Assembly: GCA_943735955.1 (NCBI GenBank)
Contig: OX030961.1
Location: 7,566,420 to 7,630,419 of the forward strand
Reading direction: 5' to 3'
Length of the DNA stretch: 64,000 nt
DNA from: Piscicola geometra
Taxonomy: Eukaryota > Annelida > Clitellata > Hirudinida > Piscicolidae
The notes below the pieces were generated by a model, which made no database searches, was not told the DNA's origin, and was given only the letters and a program-made list of their open reading frames with translations. The translations under genes were made by a program, and so were the position numbers. Shown here in pieces: positions 9,691 to 22,000 of the stretch. The first letter of the stretch is position 1. Every line of letters starts with the position of its first letter.

Positions 9691-10014
9691 TTATTTCAGA
9701 TTGATATTTCTCCAGTCATCCTGGGGGGAGTATCCAGAAGTCTTTTGGAGCATGAACATGTAGATTTCCTGGAAGGAGGGTCTCTCTTCGTAGGAGGGGT
9801 TCCAGCAGGTTTTCATTAAATCGTAAGTTTCTTTCGGACAATTCGGTGGATGGCGAAGACGCAAGTGGGCTTGGTTGTTGTCTTTGGAGGCAAGTATGGC
9901 TGATGTGACTTGCTCATTGCTCAGTTCTTCGAAGGGCATCTCTCTGCATCCCATCATGATCTCCCACAAGGTCACTCCGAACGACCACACGTCACTCTTG
10001 GCTGAAAACCTGCC
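9691..10014 (-). CDS. DDR: DDR last exon: kinase C-lobe
   Basis: Codes for GRFSAKSDVWSFGVTLWE and the end of the kinase C-lobe, with CW...RPSFQEIYMFML, a close match to the receptor family's last block, then a short tail and TAG/TAA-type stop at 9691-9693. The acceptor is CACAG before GGC. Phase 0 joins it to the preceding WEALTY. The C-lobe itself is well kept, unlike the magnesium site upstream. Confidence 0.9.
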   Translation of the reverse strand, partial: GRFSAKSDVWSFGVTLWEIMMGCREMPFEELSNEQVTSAILASKDNNQAHLRLRHPPNCPKETYDLMKTCWNPSYEERPSFQEIYMFMLQKTSGYSPQDDWRNINLK

Positions 10015-13000
10015 CTGTGTTATGTAGAAAACAGTATTCGATAACTAATCAAAAGTGATTCGATTTCTATATATAGAATGCATTGGAAAAAAAGTTTTTA
10101 ACTTCAAAATAAAAAGTTATAAACTCACATAAGTGAGAGCTTCCCAAGACATCCACCTGACGGGCAGAATAGAAGACGAGATATGCACGTAATGGTCCTT
10201 AAATATCGGCATTGCCATCGCCAGGTTGGAGAGTTTGACGCAGAAGTTGGAGGCCAGAAGACAATTCCTTGCCGCCAAATCCCTGTGAACCACTCCAACC
10301 CCTTCCAAATACTTGATTCCCGACGCTATTTGACAAGCCATGTACAAAAGACAGCCGAAACTGAATAAATTATTCATGGAAGTCAAGGTTGCTTTGGAGA
10401 GGGAAAAATTGTTTCAAGACTTGAAAGTTCGCTGAGCAGGCTCTTAAATACGTTCTACAAAAAAAACAAAAAGTTCTAGATTTTCCATTCAGATTATTCA
10501 TATACCTGAGGGTGTTTCCATCAGCCTTGAGGGTCTTCTGGGTGTTGGCTAGATCGTGCTGCGACTTGGAACGCAGGAAAGAGTGCAAGTCTCCGTAGTG
10601 GGGGTGCTCGAAGACTGCCGCCATGCTGTGAAGCTCCAACGACCAAACCCCCAGCAGTTTGTGTATGTTTGAGTCCACCAAGACGTTTTGTAGTTGTATT
10701 TCTCTCTCAAAGTCGTTTCTGGCAGGTTTTTTAAGGATTTTTAATATTTTTTAATTCATCGTTTTTAAGATATCTTTATGATGAAATTTAAAATCAATAT
10801 AGAACCAAAAACTATGTTTTTGAGTACTTTTCCTGATCAGACGCGTGGCTTTTGAGGATTTTGACGATCACCATGGTTCTTTCGTTGTTGCTGGCCATCA
10901 CGTTCAGCGCGTTGCACAAGTAGATCTGATCAAATAGATTGAAAAATAATAATGAAATAAACCGCTTGAAGCTTAAACTTTAACATTTTAGAGTTTAAAA
11001 TGCAATCGAAATTTCTCAAATTCTTAAAGCAGCTCGAAAATGAATAATTCATGAGAATCTATCTCATACTTCGCCAAAGGATCCTTCTCCAATCAGTTGC
11101 ACGAAGTTGACGTCTGCGGAGGTGAAGTGCAGAGCTGGCACGCTCATCTTCTTCCAGGCTCCTTCGGGAAAGACCGAGAGGTACGAGCTACATCCGGTCG
11201 GACTTTGAATGCAAGGGAGGTTGTTGCTATGGGTTGGCAAGTTTTGTGGCACAACTTCTGGCAGAGGGTTGTAGGAGGAGAGGATGTAGGGAGAGTAGTT
11301 GGTGTGGATGTTGTTGGTGAAGAAAAGAGTTGCTTTCGCCTGTTCTTGAAAGGCTGTCTTGTTGGAAGCCATGTCGTCGTCTGAACACTTGCCTGCGGAA
11401 AGAATGAAACGCTATGCTATAAATCATCCGCAGGAGCTGAAAGAAACCGCTTAAGAAACTAAACGCCGATGTCCCTTAGAGCTGGTTCGCTCTTCAGAGG
11501 CGCCATAACTCACTTCGATTTCTATCGATGTAGTCATTCATGTGCTTCTGGTTGCTGTTGCTGCTGTGGTTGGTGTGGCTGCTGTGGTTGGTGTGGTCGG
11601 GAACGTCGTATATTGAGAGAGGGCCTTCATTCAGTTGTTGCAAGCCCGGATAGCAGGAGTTCTCTTTGTCGAGAAGGTCTGTCATCGCTATCGACTTGTA
11701 CACGTTCCCGTTCAACACCTTTCGTGAAATGTTAACCGTGTTTCAGCAAAATTTCAGTTTCAAATATTACTAAAATGATCATTAGTCTCATCATCCTCCT
11801 TCTCCTCATCATCATCAGCACCATCATCAGCACGACCACCACCATAATCATCATCATCATCCTCATTATCATCATCAGCATCACTATTATCATCCCTACC
11901 TTTCCATTCTTGAGTGAATCGAGCTTATCAGGGTTGAGCTGGTTGACAGACGCGTGGTTGAATTGTTCGTCTGCCTGGAGGATGCTTCTGTTGTACTTCT
12001 TGCGTCTGTACTTCTTTCGCGCCATGCAGGCCGCCACAATGAGTAGCAGAACCAGCAGACCTGCTCCGAACACTCCCACCACTGCTGCCACTACGCTGTC
12101 GCTCAGACTGTGAGAGGGCTTGTGTCGGTTCATTTGGAGGTTCTCCTTGCTGCCCGCTTCAGTGGCGTCTGCTGCTTGGTGTGGTAGTAGTAGTGGTGGT
12201 GGTCGAGTGATGAGTTGTGGTAGTAATGATTTTACAGTTTTATGATTTAATTATCGAATGTTTATAACCATTAAAAAGTTTTTTATTGTTCGATGATCGA
12301 TGTTGAAAGGCGATTCTGATTAAATTGACCAGTGCCATTCAATGGAGCTGTCTACCGCTCCAGCAAACCGCTCATTAAACGCTCCAAAGGAACCCTTAAA
12401 TACTCAACTAGGCATATTAAAGAAGTTAGATTCCCATAAAAACATCCTAATCCAAGCGTCGAATAAAAAATAATTTTAATTTCAAATTTTAAAAAAATAG
12501 AAAAAAACATACGTGGTGGAAAATCGTTATGAAAATTTTCCTTCAGCCAATTCATTCCAACGTGAGTGTCCAGCATGTCGTCTTGATTAGACGGTGGAGA
12601 AGAATTTAAATTTAAAGAAACTTCTTTGTTTAACTTCTCTTTGTTTGTTCTATCTTTATTTATTTTATCGTTTCTTGATTTATCTTTGTTCATTTTGGTT
12701 TTTTCTTCTTTTGGTGATGTTTCGGCTGATATGTTTTTGATTGAAAATGGCACGAAATGGCCTTCTGTATCCACCTGATTTCCGACTATATCTGCGTCAT
12801 TGGAGGGGGTGAAGCAAACAAATGTTTGAAGGCACGACTGCTTGATAAGATTTCACGATAAAATCTTTTTTGACAATTATGCATCCAAAATTACAAGAAA
12901 ATAACATAAAATAAAAATCCCTGAAATCATAAACACACATAAAAGCAAATAAATTCAAGCACCAAAACATACAAACACAAATATGGAAAGACAAATAAAA

Positions 13001-16000
13001 CAAAGACACTGACAAGAGTCAAATTTGACTTCGCTGATCACAAGCCACTCTGAAGCGAAGAACAATTCCAAGCGGAAGAACATGGCAATAGTGGTTGTCA
13101 GATTGAAAGATATGTATTCAGCAGTGGGAGGTGTTGAAGGGGGGGTGGGGAGAGAAACTGAGAAGGGAGATGGTGTGTAGAAATGATGAGTGAGGCTGGA
13201 GTAGAGAAGGAGCTGTCTGAATGCCGACATGCCCATGGATGGATGGTGCATGGTGTGGATTCTGAAGAGTGATTTAGGGGCGGAGATCAAATCGGGATGA
13301 ATTATATATTTGGGAAATTGCTTAATTTGGCGAATTAACTTCTGAAAAGGTTTTCTCGTGAACTTGTGCGGATGCTGATAGTTTATGAGAAAAGATAAGA
13401 GTAATTGATTAGATGTAGCATGATCAAGCAATTTAAAATGCATTAAGATGAGTTAAACTTGGATTGTGAAGGTCATCCTTCATGCCATGCAGCCTCACAA
13501 ATCAATTAAAAATTCGAAAAATTGACATTTTAAATATATAAACTATGAAAGTTTTTTTTGCGATTTACACATTAAAATACTTTTTGAATGTTTAAAATAT
13601 TTTATAATAATTGCAATAATTGCAACAATAAGAATGTCAAACCTCATTTGTGTGAAGTTTCGAATTTGATCGAAGGTGAACGCGAGGCTGACGAACAGAG
13701 AGTGCTGTTTCTTCCAGCCGACCCACTTGTAGAGCGGTGCAGAGATATTCGCCAAAACGGAAACACCTGAATCGTCATCGTCTTGAGAATCTTTGAGAAG
13801 GCCCCGAGCGGAAAACTGATGGTTACGCTGAATGGAAGCCCCGTTGCGCGTGGACGCCTTTCTAAACATACTACCACCCAATAGTTTTCTCTCCCCTATT
13901 TTGGCATCTTTTTCAAATATTCCGTTTTTTTCTAGAACCGAACCAATTTGTTGCAACTCCAAGAAGCCTTCTTCCATGTCAGTCAGTTGACCAAGTCCTC
14001 CCTCTAGTTCTCCCTCTGCTGTAATCGTTCCATCGTACGTACTGTCCTCCAACTCCCCACTCCCTCCCATCCGGTCTCCCTGTTTCACTCGGTACTCCAC
14101 CACTCCGTCTGAAACGTAGTTGTGAAAGTATTGGGGGAGGATCTTGTTTAGGTTTTGTTAGCAATTTTTTTGGGTATTAGAATACTGGTATGTGGCAAAA
14201 GTGTTTAAACCTTGATGTTTAAAAATTACGAAGAGTGTGGAGAATATGTTTGATGGTTGTTTTTAATAAAAAGCTTCAAGTTTTTGCAGGCTCGTTAGAT
14301 GGATTGCGAGTGGATGAGGAGTGAGACGCTGTCATGCACATACACTAATTTAGAGTTTCTAGAAACGAGTGTTTTGGTGCGTGTAGGGGAAAAATAAATT
14401 CAATATTGCGTTTTTTTCACTAAGAAATAATTTTCTTTAATTTTTCAAACAAGCAGAAAAAATAAAAAGAATGTTATCAGGCGAAATTCGGTTTCAAAAA
14501 TTATTTGATTACGAGAGCGCAATTCAATTTGAGGAGTCTTACTTTAATTAATGATATTGGGACCTGGACTTTCATTTCTGTTTGCTAGGTTGCTATTTAT
14601 TTTTCAGAGTCACATCGGAGACACAAATATAATCATCCATATACCACACATATAAACACACGTACAATTACAACAAAAATTCAACCCCACAAACAAATTA
14701 GATTTAAATCGCAAAATTATACAAAGTCAAAAGAATATCAAAGAATATCAAAACCCCTTGAGTTTGCGTGCATTTATAAGTCTAACAAGCATGCTATCCT
14801 CGCGTTGATCGCTTGTTTCCTGCGCATAAATCAGCCTGACACTCGAAGACTCTCGCTCATAAATGCAATAAATAATCGATCACACACTCTTCGGCCATTC
14901 TCCAAGCCATAAATCCAAGCACTTAGGCATGTTGCATATTCCATCGAGGCTAACCGCATCAGGAGTTTAAGAAAGAAAAGAGATTTGAGATTTCATCGCT
15001 TAGTTGAAACTTTTAGTTAAATATATGAACTCACTCAATGCTATTCGACTCCATTTTAAACTTCGAATTTCAATGTCCTCCCGCAACCACCAACCGTTCC
15101 AGTCACAGCCATGCAGTTCCACCCGCATGCAAGAGATCCTCTCGTACTGACTCCACGGCACGAAGCGAACACTTCTCGCCACGACGACTGGCCTCAGTTC
15201 TCTCATCTCGGTGGTCGAAACGTCGATGTTGCCCTCGATCACCTGGTGGAGAAGGGGAGGTGGCAGGAGGTGGGAGGGGGTGGGAAGATGTTGAAGAGGC
15301 TTTGCAGGAGTTATGACGTGACTGTTCTGAAGTATGACTAAGTTTTAATAAGTGGAGACTTCAAATAGATTTGTCAGGTCTGTGCACGTGAACTTGATTT
15401 TTCATGTATTTGGTGAATGTGCGCACCACAAATCGTGTGAGGCGTGAAAAGGGACGAAGAAAAAGGAGCAAAAAAGCAGTATAAAAGAGGATAATGGCGA
15501 GATATCTTGAGAAGGCCAAGATGAATGGAGTCTCGAAGGCTGCAAATAACAATCAAGCAGAGACTAAATGAGGAGCGTGACCTTGAGAGGTTAATGAATA
15601 ATTCATGAATATGTATGGACTTCTTACGTGTGGTGTATAACAATCTATCCTGTTTGTCATTGTTGAAAAATACAAATTCGTTCAGAAGACAGTGTCAAAG
15701 ATGATGAAAATGACGATAAGCAGATTCATTCGGATTTGAAAGGACCAGCAAGCGGTGTGACACTTTTGAATCAAGTTTGCAAGATTTGAAACAAAGAAAC
15801 GTCTTATTGGTAGAGAAGACAACGGGCACACGTGTTTTGTGTTTTGGAGTCGATACTACGTCCTAATCATAATTAACTAATTAATACTAATTAGCGAACT
15901 CAAACGTTCGGAGGGGCTGTGTGTGTGTAAGATGTGGTGAAGGTCCATGGACGAAATTAATTGAAGAGTTCTGGTTTGGGCGCATCGTGTCAAATGTTTA

Positions 16001-19000
16001 TTCCTGCTATTAGCAGATTTGAAAGAAACGATTCGAAGAAATAATTTTTAATTTTTTGCGCATAGAAAGACAATGGGTGGTTTAGAGATGGTTTGGTGGT
16101 TTGAGAGGGTTGGTGTTTCCAAAGGGTGGTGGTTTGGGAGGGTGGTTGGCAAGGTCAAGAAAGGCGAAAATTCAAAGAAGCCATTCGAGATAACGACGTT
16201 AATGGCTTCGAAAGGGCATTGTAATGGAGCGACAAAGAATCTCAAGCGCAGATAAGGCTTGATGAAGAAGGCCTGTCCGACGTTGCAAAGAATTTCTCTT
16301 GTCGTTAAGGAAGGTAATTGAATTGCACTGAGTTTGAGGGGCTCGGAAGGGAAAGTGGCGATAAAGCAGAACGACGGAGCCATTAAGTGCAAGAATGCGC
16401 TTTAAAATGAAGGAGGAATTATGCTGGAGGAGGTGCATGGGTGGCATTGGAATTTTGAAAGTTCTATGGCGGTGTGGAGGATGTCACAGTACATACTAAT
16501 GATCAAGCCACTAATAATGATGATGATGATGACGATGATGAAAATGATGATGAGGATGAAGATGATGATGACGGTGCCATGAAAGTTTATTGCGTTTAAA
16601 GGTAAATTGTAGATTATTCTGAAGCCTCTTTCTCTTCCCAGAATCAGTCATCCCACTAATATCTCATTCATCATCCTATTTAAATCGGCCAAAAAGCTTC
16701 CAAGTAGTTCATTCGTTTCATTTATTAGCACAACTGGTCTTCATTCTCCTCCTTTTTGACAAAATTATCACCCCTATCAGCAGTCCTACTAAAAGGAAAA
16801 AGATAAAAAAATGTTAATATTTAAAAATTTGAATAGAATTATAAAATTATAAATACAGAAATAAATTAATTATTTGGCCATTTTGATCGCTTGGTCTGTT
16901 CTAAAATTCCAACCTCCACTCAAAGGCTGCCGTAAAAAGCTAATAAAACCATGAGAATCTTATATATAAATGCGCCTTTTATCTGCATTTTTTTGTATTT
17001 TGAAAGTATTTATTGCTTTTAAAAAAAGTAATAATGTTTTAAAAAATGAATTTTCAGTTTATTTTATAAATTTGTAAATTAAAGTTTATCAATTAAAAGT
17101 GACTTTCGTTGTTTCTTATCTGGATTTTATGTCTTCCCTTATTTACTTGTTTAATTGCTCGAGTCTGTGAATGCTTACTTTTTTACTTTTATGTTCAAAT
17201 TAGCATGCGTAGAGTGCAGCACAAAAGTCATTGTAGATTATTAACTGAAATAAAATTTCATCCGCCGTAATGATTACACAAGAAAGTACGAATAAAAATG
17301 CAATCTTTGTTTGTTCTCAATGCAGCCCCCAGAATTTACATCTTCCAATTTATCTTCTCAAATTAACACTCAACAAACAAGCTGTCTAAAAAATTTAATT
17401 TCAACACTAACTTCTTTCCAAAATGAATTCATCTCTTAGTGGACCATCTGACACACTCATAAGTTTTCTGCACAGCTCGCTTCCCAACCAATCCCCGACC
17501 CAATAACTTCATAAAAACCTGCATTGACCAACCTCTCTTAGTAAAGACTATTACTAAAATCCTCAACCCACAATCTTTTAGCAAGAAAAGATTGAAGCAT
17601 TAGAAACGAAGAGAAATTTCGGGAACTGATTAAATTCTTATCTTTAGATTGCCATCCCCAGATAACATTAAACATTGAAGGAGCGAATCAAAATCTTCGA
17701 AAGTTCGCAAGTAAAATATCAGAAAGTTTGTAGATCATGAAAAATATAAACTTGTTTTTCGAGTAGTTTTGATCTAAAAGAACTGAAGATGTGTGCTTTT
17801 ATAATATTTTTACGTTTCAAAACTATTTATTAAACTACCCTTGTATCTCTACTACTGCAACTATCCCACGACGATTACCAGCAACAACTTTCATTTTATG
17901 GGCGATAGTTGAGCTTAGTGTTTCATCAAATAAATTTTCTTCTCGATTGCACTGCCATCTTGAAAGCATCACCGTTCAAGCTAGATAGCAATTGATATCA
18001 ATGCAGATGAAAGTGCCAGAAGAATGTAGATGTGCAGACGCTAGTTTTGAGTATAATTTGATATAAATTGCATTAAATTTTTTTTCAAGTCTTTGAAAAA
18101 TAAAAACAAAACTGTTTAAAATTTAAAATGTATCAATCAAAAATAAAGCTAGAAAATGAAATCAACTCTAAAAGACTTCTCTCGATACTTAAAACCGAAT
18201 TTTTGATTAAAGCTTAGAATGAGTAATGGTTAAGTGTTTGGAACGAAGCGCGTTGTAATGGGAAGGTTATTGGCTCCTAAATATTATTAATGTTTCTTCT
18301 TGACAAGCTACATGAGGTAAGAAACTTAAGTTCTCATTAAATATCCATTCGATCATTTCACTTTTCCTGTACAAAAGCTATACCTTCGATTTTTAATATT
18401 TTTCCATGAAGATCATCATCATCGAACGGGCGCAGATAAAAGGCCAGGAGGCATTTTTTCTGCAACTCTGCTAGCCCCCCTTTTAACCACTCACACACCC
18501 TAACAACTACACACTGACACAGCCAAAGAACCTTGCACCCAGCTTGACAACCCTCTTAAAGGCCCAGAAGGGGATTGATGGATCGGGTTCAAGTCATTAC
18601 TGGGACTCTCATTTGGGATGCTACTTACGCAGGTGCTCACACTGCAATTTCTCAAACTCTGCGTTCATCTCCAGCTTAAGAAGGTCTCTGAATAGTCTGA
18701 AGTAATTGAATTACCAAGAAAAGTATTTCAACAAAATACGATTTTAAACCGTTTATTGAAGTTTGTAATTTAGCTGGCTTATTAGTTTGTTATTTATCAT
18801 TATATTTTTAAAAGATTCCAAACAAAAGTACTTCGAGAATTCTGGAAACATAATGTACAGCCCGCACATATCTATTTTAGTGCTAAGCATGACTTTTATG
18901 GCAGATTCATCAATGAAAACGACTCCAACGAAAACAATAATGAAAATAAAAGTGTCAAGAGAAGCCGGCATGACCTCAACACTCCCTCTAATCAGCTCCA

Positions 19001-22000
19001 CACCTCGGCCACCACTTCATTTATATCTTTAAACTTCTTAAAAGTTCCCAGTGCTGATGCTTGAACCCACTGAAATCCAATTCATAAACAACCCTCGGTG
19101 CCTTTGCTTTGCTTACTCAGAGGTCGGCGTGTATTTTTACAGACCTTGCTTGTTGTTTCAGGCCGCGAAGTTTCTTTCGCAGACTTTCTCGAGATGGACC
19201 CCTGACCTTTCATCATTATCATCACCGTCGTAATTCTTCTCTTCAGCAGCAGCAGTCTCATTATTATCATCATTGTCGAAATTATTATTTTCCTCTTCAC
19301 CAACAGTGAAAAATCTAATGAGAAAATTAACGATTGTTGCAAAATCGAAATCCAAAAAAGTCTGAACAGTTTTCACATAACGTTAAAATAAAATAGAGTT
19401 AAAGTAATTCAGTTACTAAAAAACTGAATACAAATAAAATATAATTAGTTTTTTTAAACCGTAAAAAATTTTTTTTTAGAATAAAAACTTTACTTGTCAC
19501 CGGCGGTTAAATATGTCAGCAATAAAATAATTCTGCGATGACACAATAGAGAGATGAAATAACTCCAAATGGAATGACTCAATAAGAACAAACAAATAGA
19601 TATAAAACTGAAAGCCACAATCGATTAAAATACCTCGTTTTTGTGGTGATTCTTGTATTTTATCCATGGACTGTCTTCTTTCCTTCGATACTGCAAGACG
19701 TAGTGGCTTGCAAATTCCAGGCCCTAGATGGAAGGAAGGAGGGTGGAAGGGGTGCTGGTGGGTTAGAAAAAAAGGGTGGAACGGTGGAGGTTAAGAGAAG
19801 ATGAATTTCTAAAGCCAAAGATATAATTGTGAAGCAGGTGGTGTGAGAATATTTAATAATTGAAAACAAAATATAAAGCACAAGTTTCTTCAATTCAATA
19901 AACTTTGAAAAAGAAAAAATATTTTCCGGAAATCCTAGAAATAAAGTAAGACTAGGGGGCAATTATACTTGTGATAATACGCTTCAAAAAGACGGGAAGT
20001 TTTGAAGAATTGGAAAACTAATAATGAAGAAGTGTAAATCGGCATTTCCAGAGTAGCTCGCAGAATTGCTTAAACGTTTAGCTTGAGCGCATCCACTGGG
20101 AGACGTGATTGATGGCTTGGTTGTTGGGCTTTGAAGCAAATTGTGGGTTGCTCGCTCTAGCTTCGCACACACGTTCAACGTCTGCATGATCGATGGAGGG
20201 TTTGCTGTTCTGATTGCCTCTGCTGCCTCTCCTTGCCTGCCCTAACCACTTGCGCATTTTTATTTAACAAATTTTAATAAATTTTTTCAAACACTATTAA
20301 TATAATATTTAGACGAGATTTTCATTAGCAATCATCCTATTTCTCTTTTCTCTTTAGCAGTATTTTTTGTCATTATTTTCCCCACTTTGATAAGGAAGTT
20401 CACAGCTGATTGATGCTTTTATGAATCGCTTTTTCAAGATGAGTCAATCATGAATTTCTGTGACGCCATCAGTGATTGATGTGCCCATGTGGTCCGTTGG
20501 TTCAGTGGAGGTGGTGTGGTTTGATGCTGATGGTGTGGTTTGATGGTGGTGGTGTGGAAGCAGCAAACAATGTTTTAAAATAGGATTTTTTCAAATTGTA
20601 CTTGTTTGTAAATAAAACCTACGATTCTTCAAGCAAAAAAAGCAAGTTATTTTATAAAACCTGCCAAATTATAAAGTTTTAAACTTAATATTTCAAAAGC
20701 GTTGTGTTTGAGAATTCTTTGAAGTTGAATTAATTCCGCTACTTCAAAAATACGCTTTTTCTATGTAATGGGTTCGTTAGGATTTATTTTGTTTGTTTCT
20801 GGAAAAATATAATACTTGTCTTACCTATTTGGTTTTTCAAGGATTTTGGTCGTTTACGTGCATTGCAATCATTGTCTTTAAAATCAGTTTGTAAGAATTT
20901 AGTTTGCAACTTTTATCTCAGAAGAAAATAATGTATTCAAAGCTTTTGCATAGTTATTTTCATGGTCGAATGAGAATACGAGTTTAAACTTCATAATTTT
21001 TCCGTTTAATTAAAAAAACTGAAAACTGTTTTATGTCAATGAAGTTTTCCACCTTTTTATTTGACTCACGTTCTTTGAAAATTTTAAGGCACCATTGCAC
21101 AAAAAATTTTCAAACAATACTTTAGACTATTCAAAAAGATTCTATAAAATAAAAAAAAGTTACTTAACAAATAAATACTCTATATAATTTGTATATAAAT
21201 TCCGATTTTCACTTATTAATTTGTCTAAAATAAGAATAAATATTAATTATTAAGATAATAAAGTAAAACATCGAGGGTTTCATGAAAGTCCCAAGGAAAG
21301 AATGCAAGCGATGCAAAACCTCCGCCCCCAAACATTTCCAATCAAGTAAAAGCCTCTTCACTACTTGAAAGAACGAATATTAAAAATTCTTGCATTTGAA
21401 TCTTATCTTAGAGTTTATTCGGTTTTTAGCTATTATTTCTCCCAATTTACACCTGAATTTCAAAACTATATTTTAATTAAATAGCTCTACATGTCTTTGT
21501 AGAAGAGTTTATTAAAAATAATAGTGTAACCAAAAGTTTTTTAAATCAAGTTTTTGTTTGCAATTAGATTTATTATTTTAAATTTTCGAGTGAGTTGTTC
21601 AATTCGGAGATGGATGGCTTCAAGGGAGTTTGCCTTTCCGAGTTTTTTCGTTTGTATTCCAAAAACTTTTATTTCTAAATTGAAATGTTTCAGGCGTTGA
21701 AAGCGTATTTTCATTGATTAAATACTTTTCTTAGTCAATAATACATTTTTTTTATAAATTAGAATTTTTTTTTTATAAATAAAAAAATATTTTTTTTACT
21801 TGGATAAAAAACTTTTAAATGCTAAAAACTTTCAGATTTTCTATATAAAAGCTGATAAAGGATTCCATGAACGCGAAATAAAATAAATAATTAATGGAGT
21901 TCCACTGAAATGTTTGACCGACGTTTTAAGGCTAATTAGAAGACACTGGGCACAAAGCATGACACGCAAGTCAGCTTTCACTTTTTAATTTATTTATTTA

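Larger units (their letters stand above)
15243..19633 (-). other. DDR intron
   Basis: A 4.4-kb AT-rich intron. It holds an (ATG)n patch at 16,510-16,572 and an interrupted (ATC)n patch at 19,203-19,300. Open frames such as 16,048-16,392 and 18,753-19,001 show no recognisable family and no supporting splice sites. I see no other gene in it. Confidence 0.5.

Noticed and set aside
11775..12113. Plus-strand Ile/Thr-rich open frame
   Set aside because: It is the antisense of the DDR transmembrane exon joined to an ATC repeat.
19158..19376. Minus-strand acidic open frame (NNNFDNDDNNE) as an extra DDR exon
   Set aside because: The exons at 19,634 and 15,242 join directly in phase and match the family without a gap; the frame comes from an ATC repeat.
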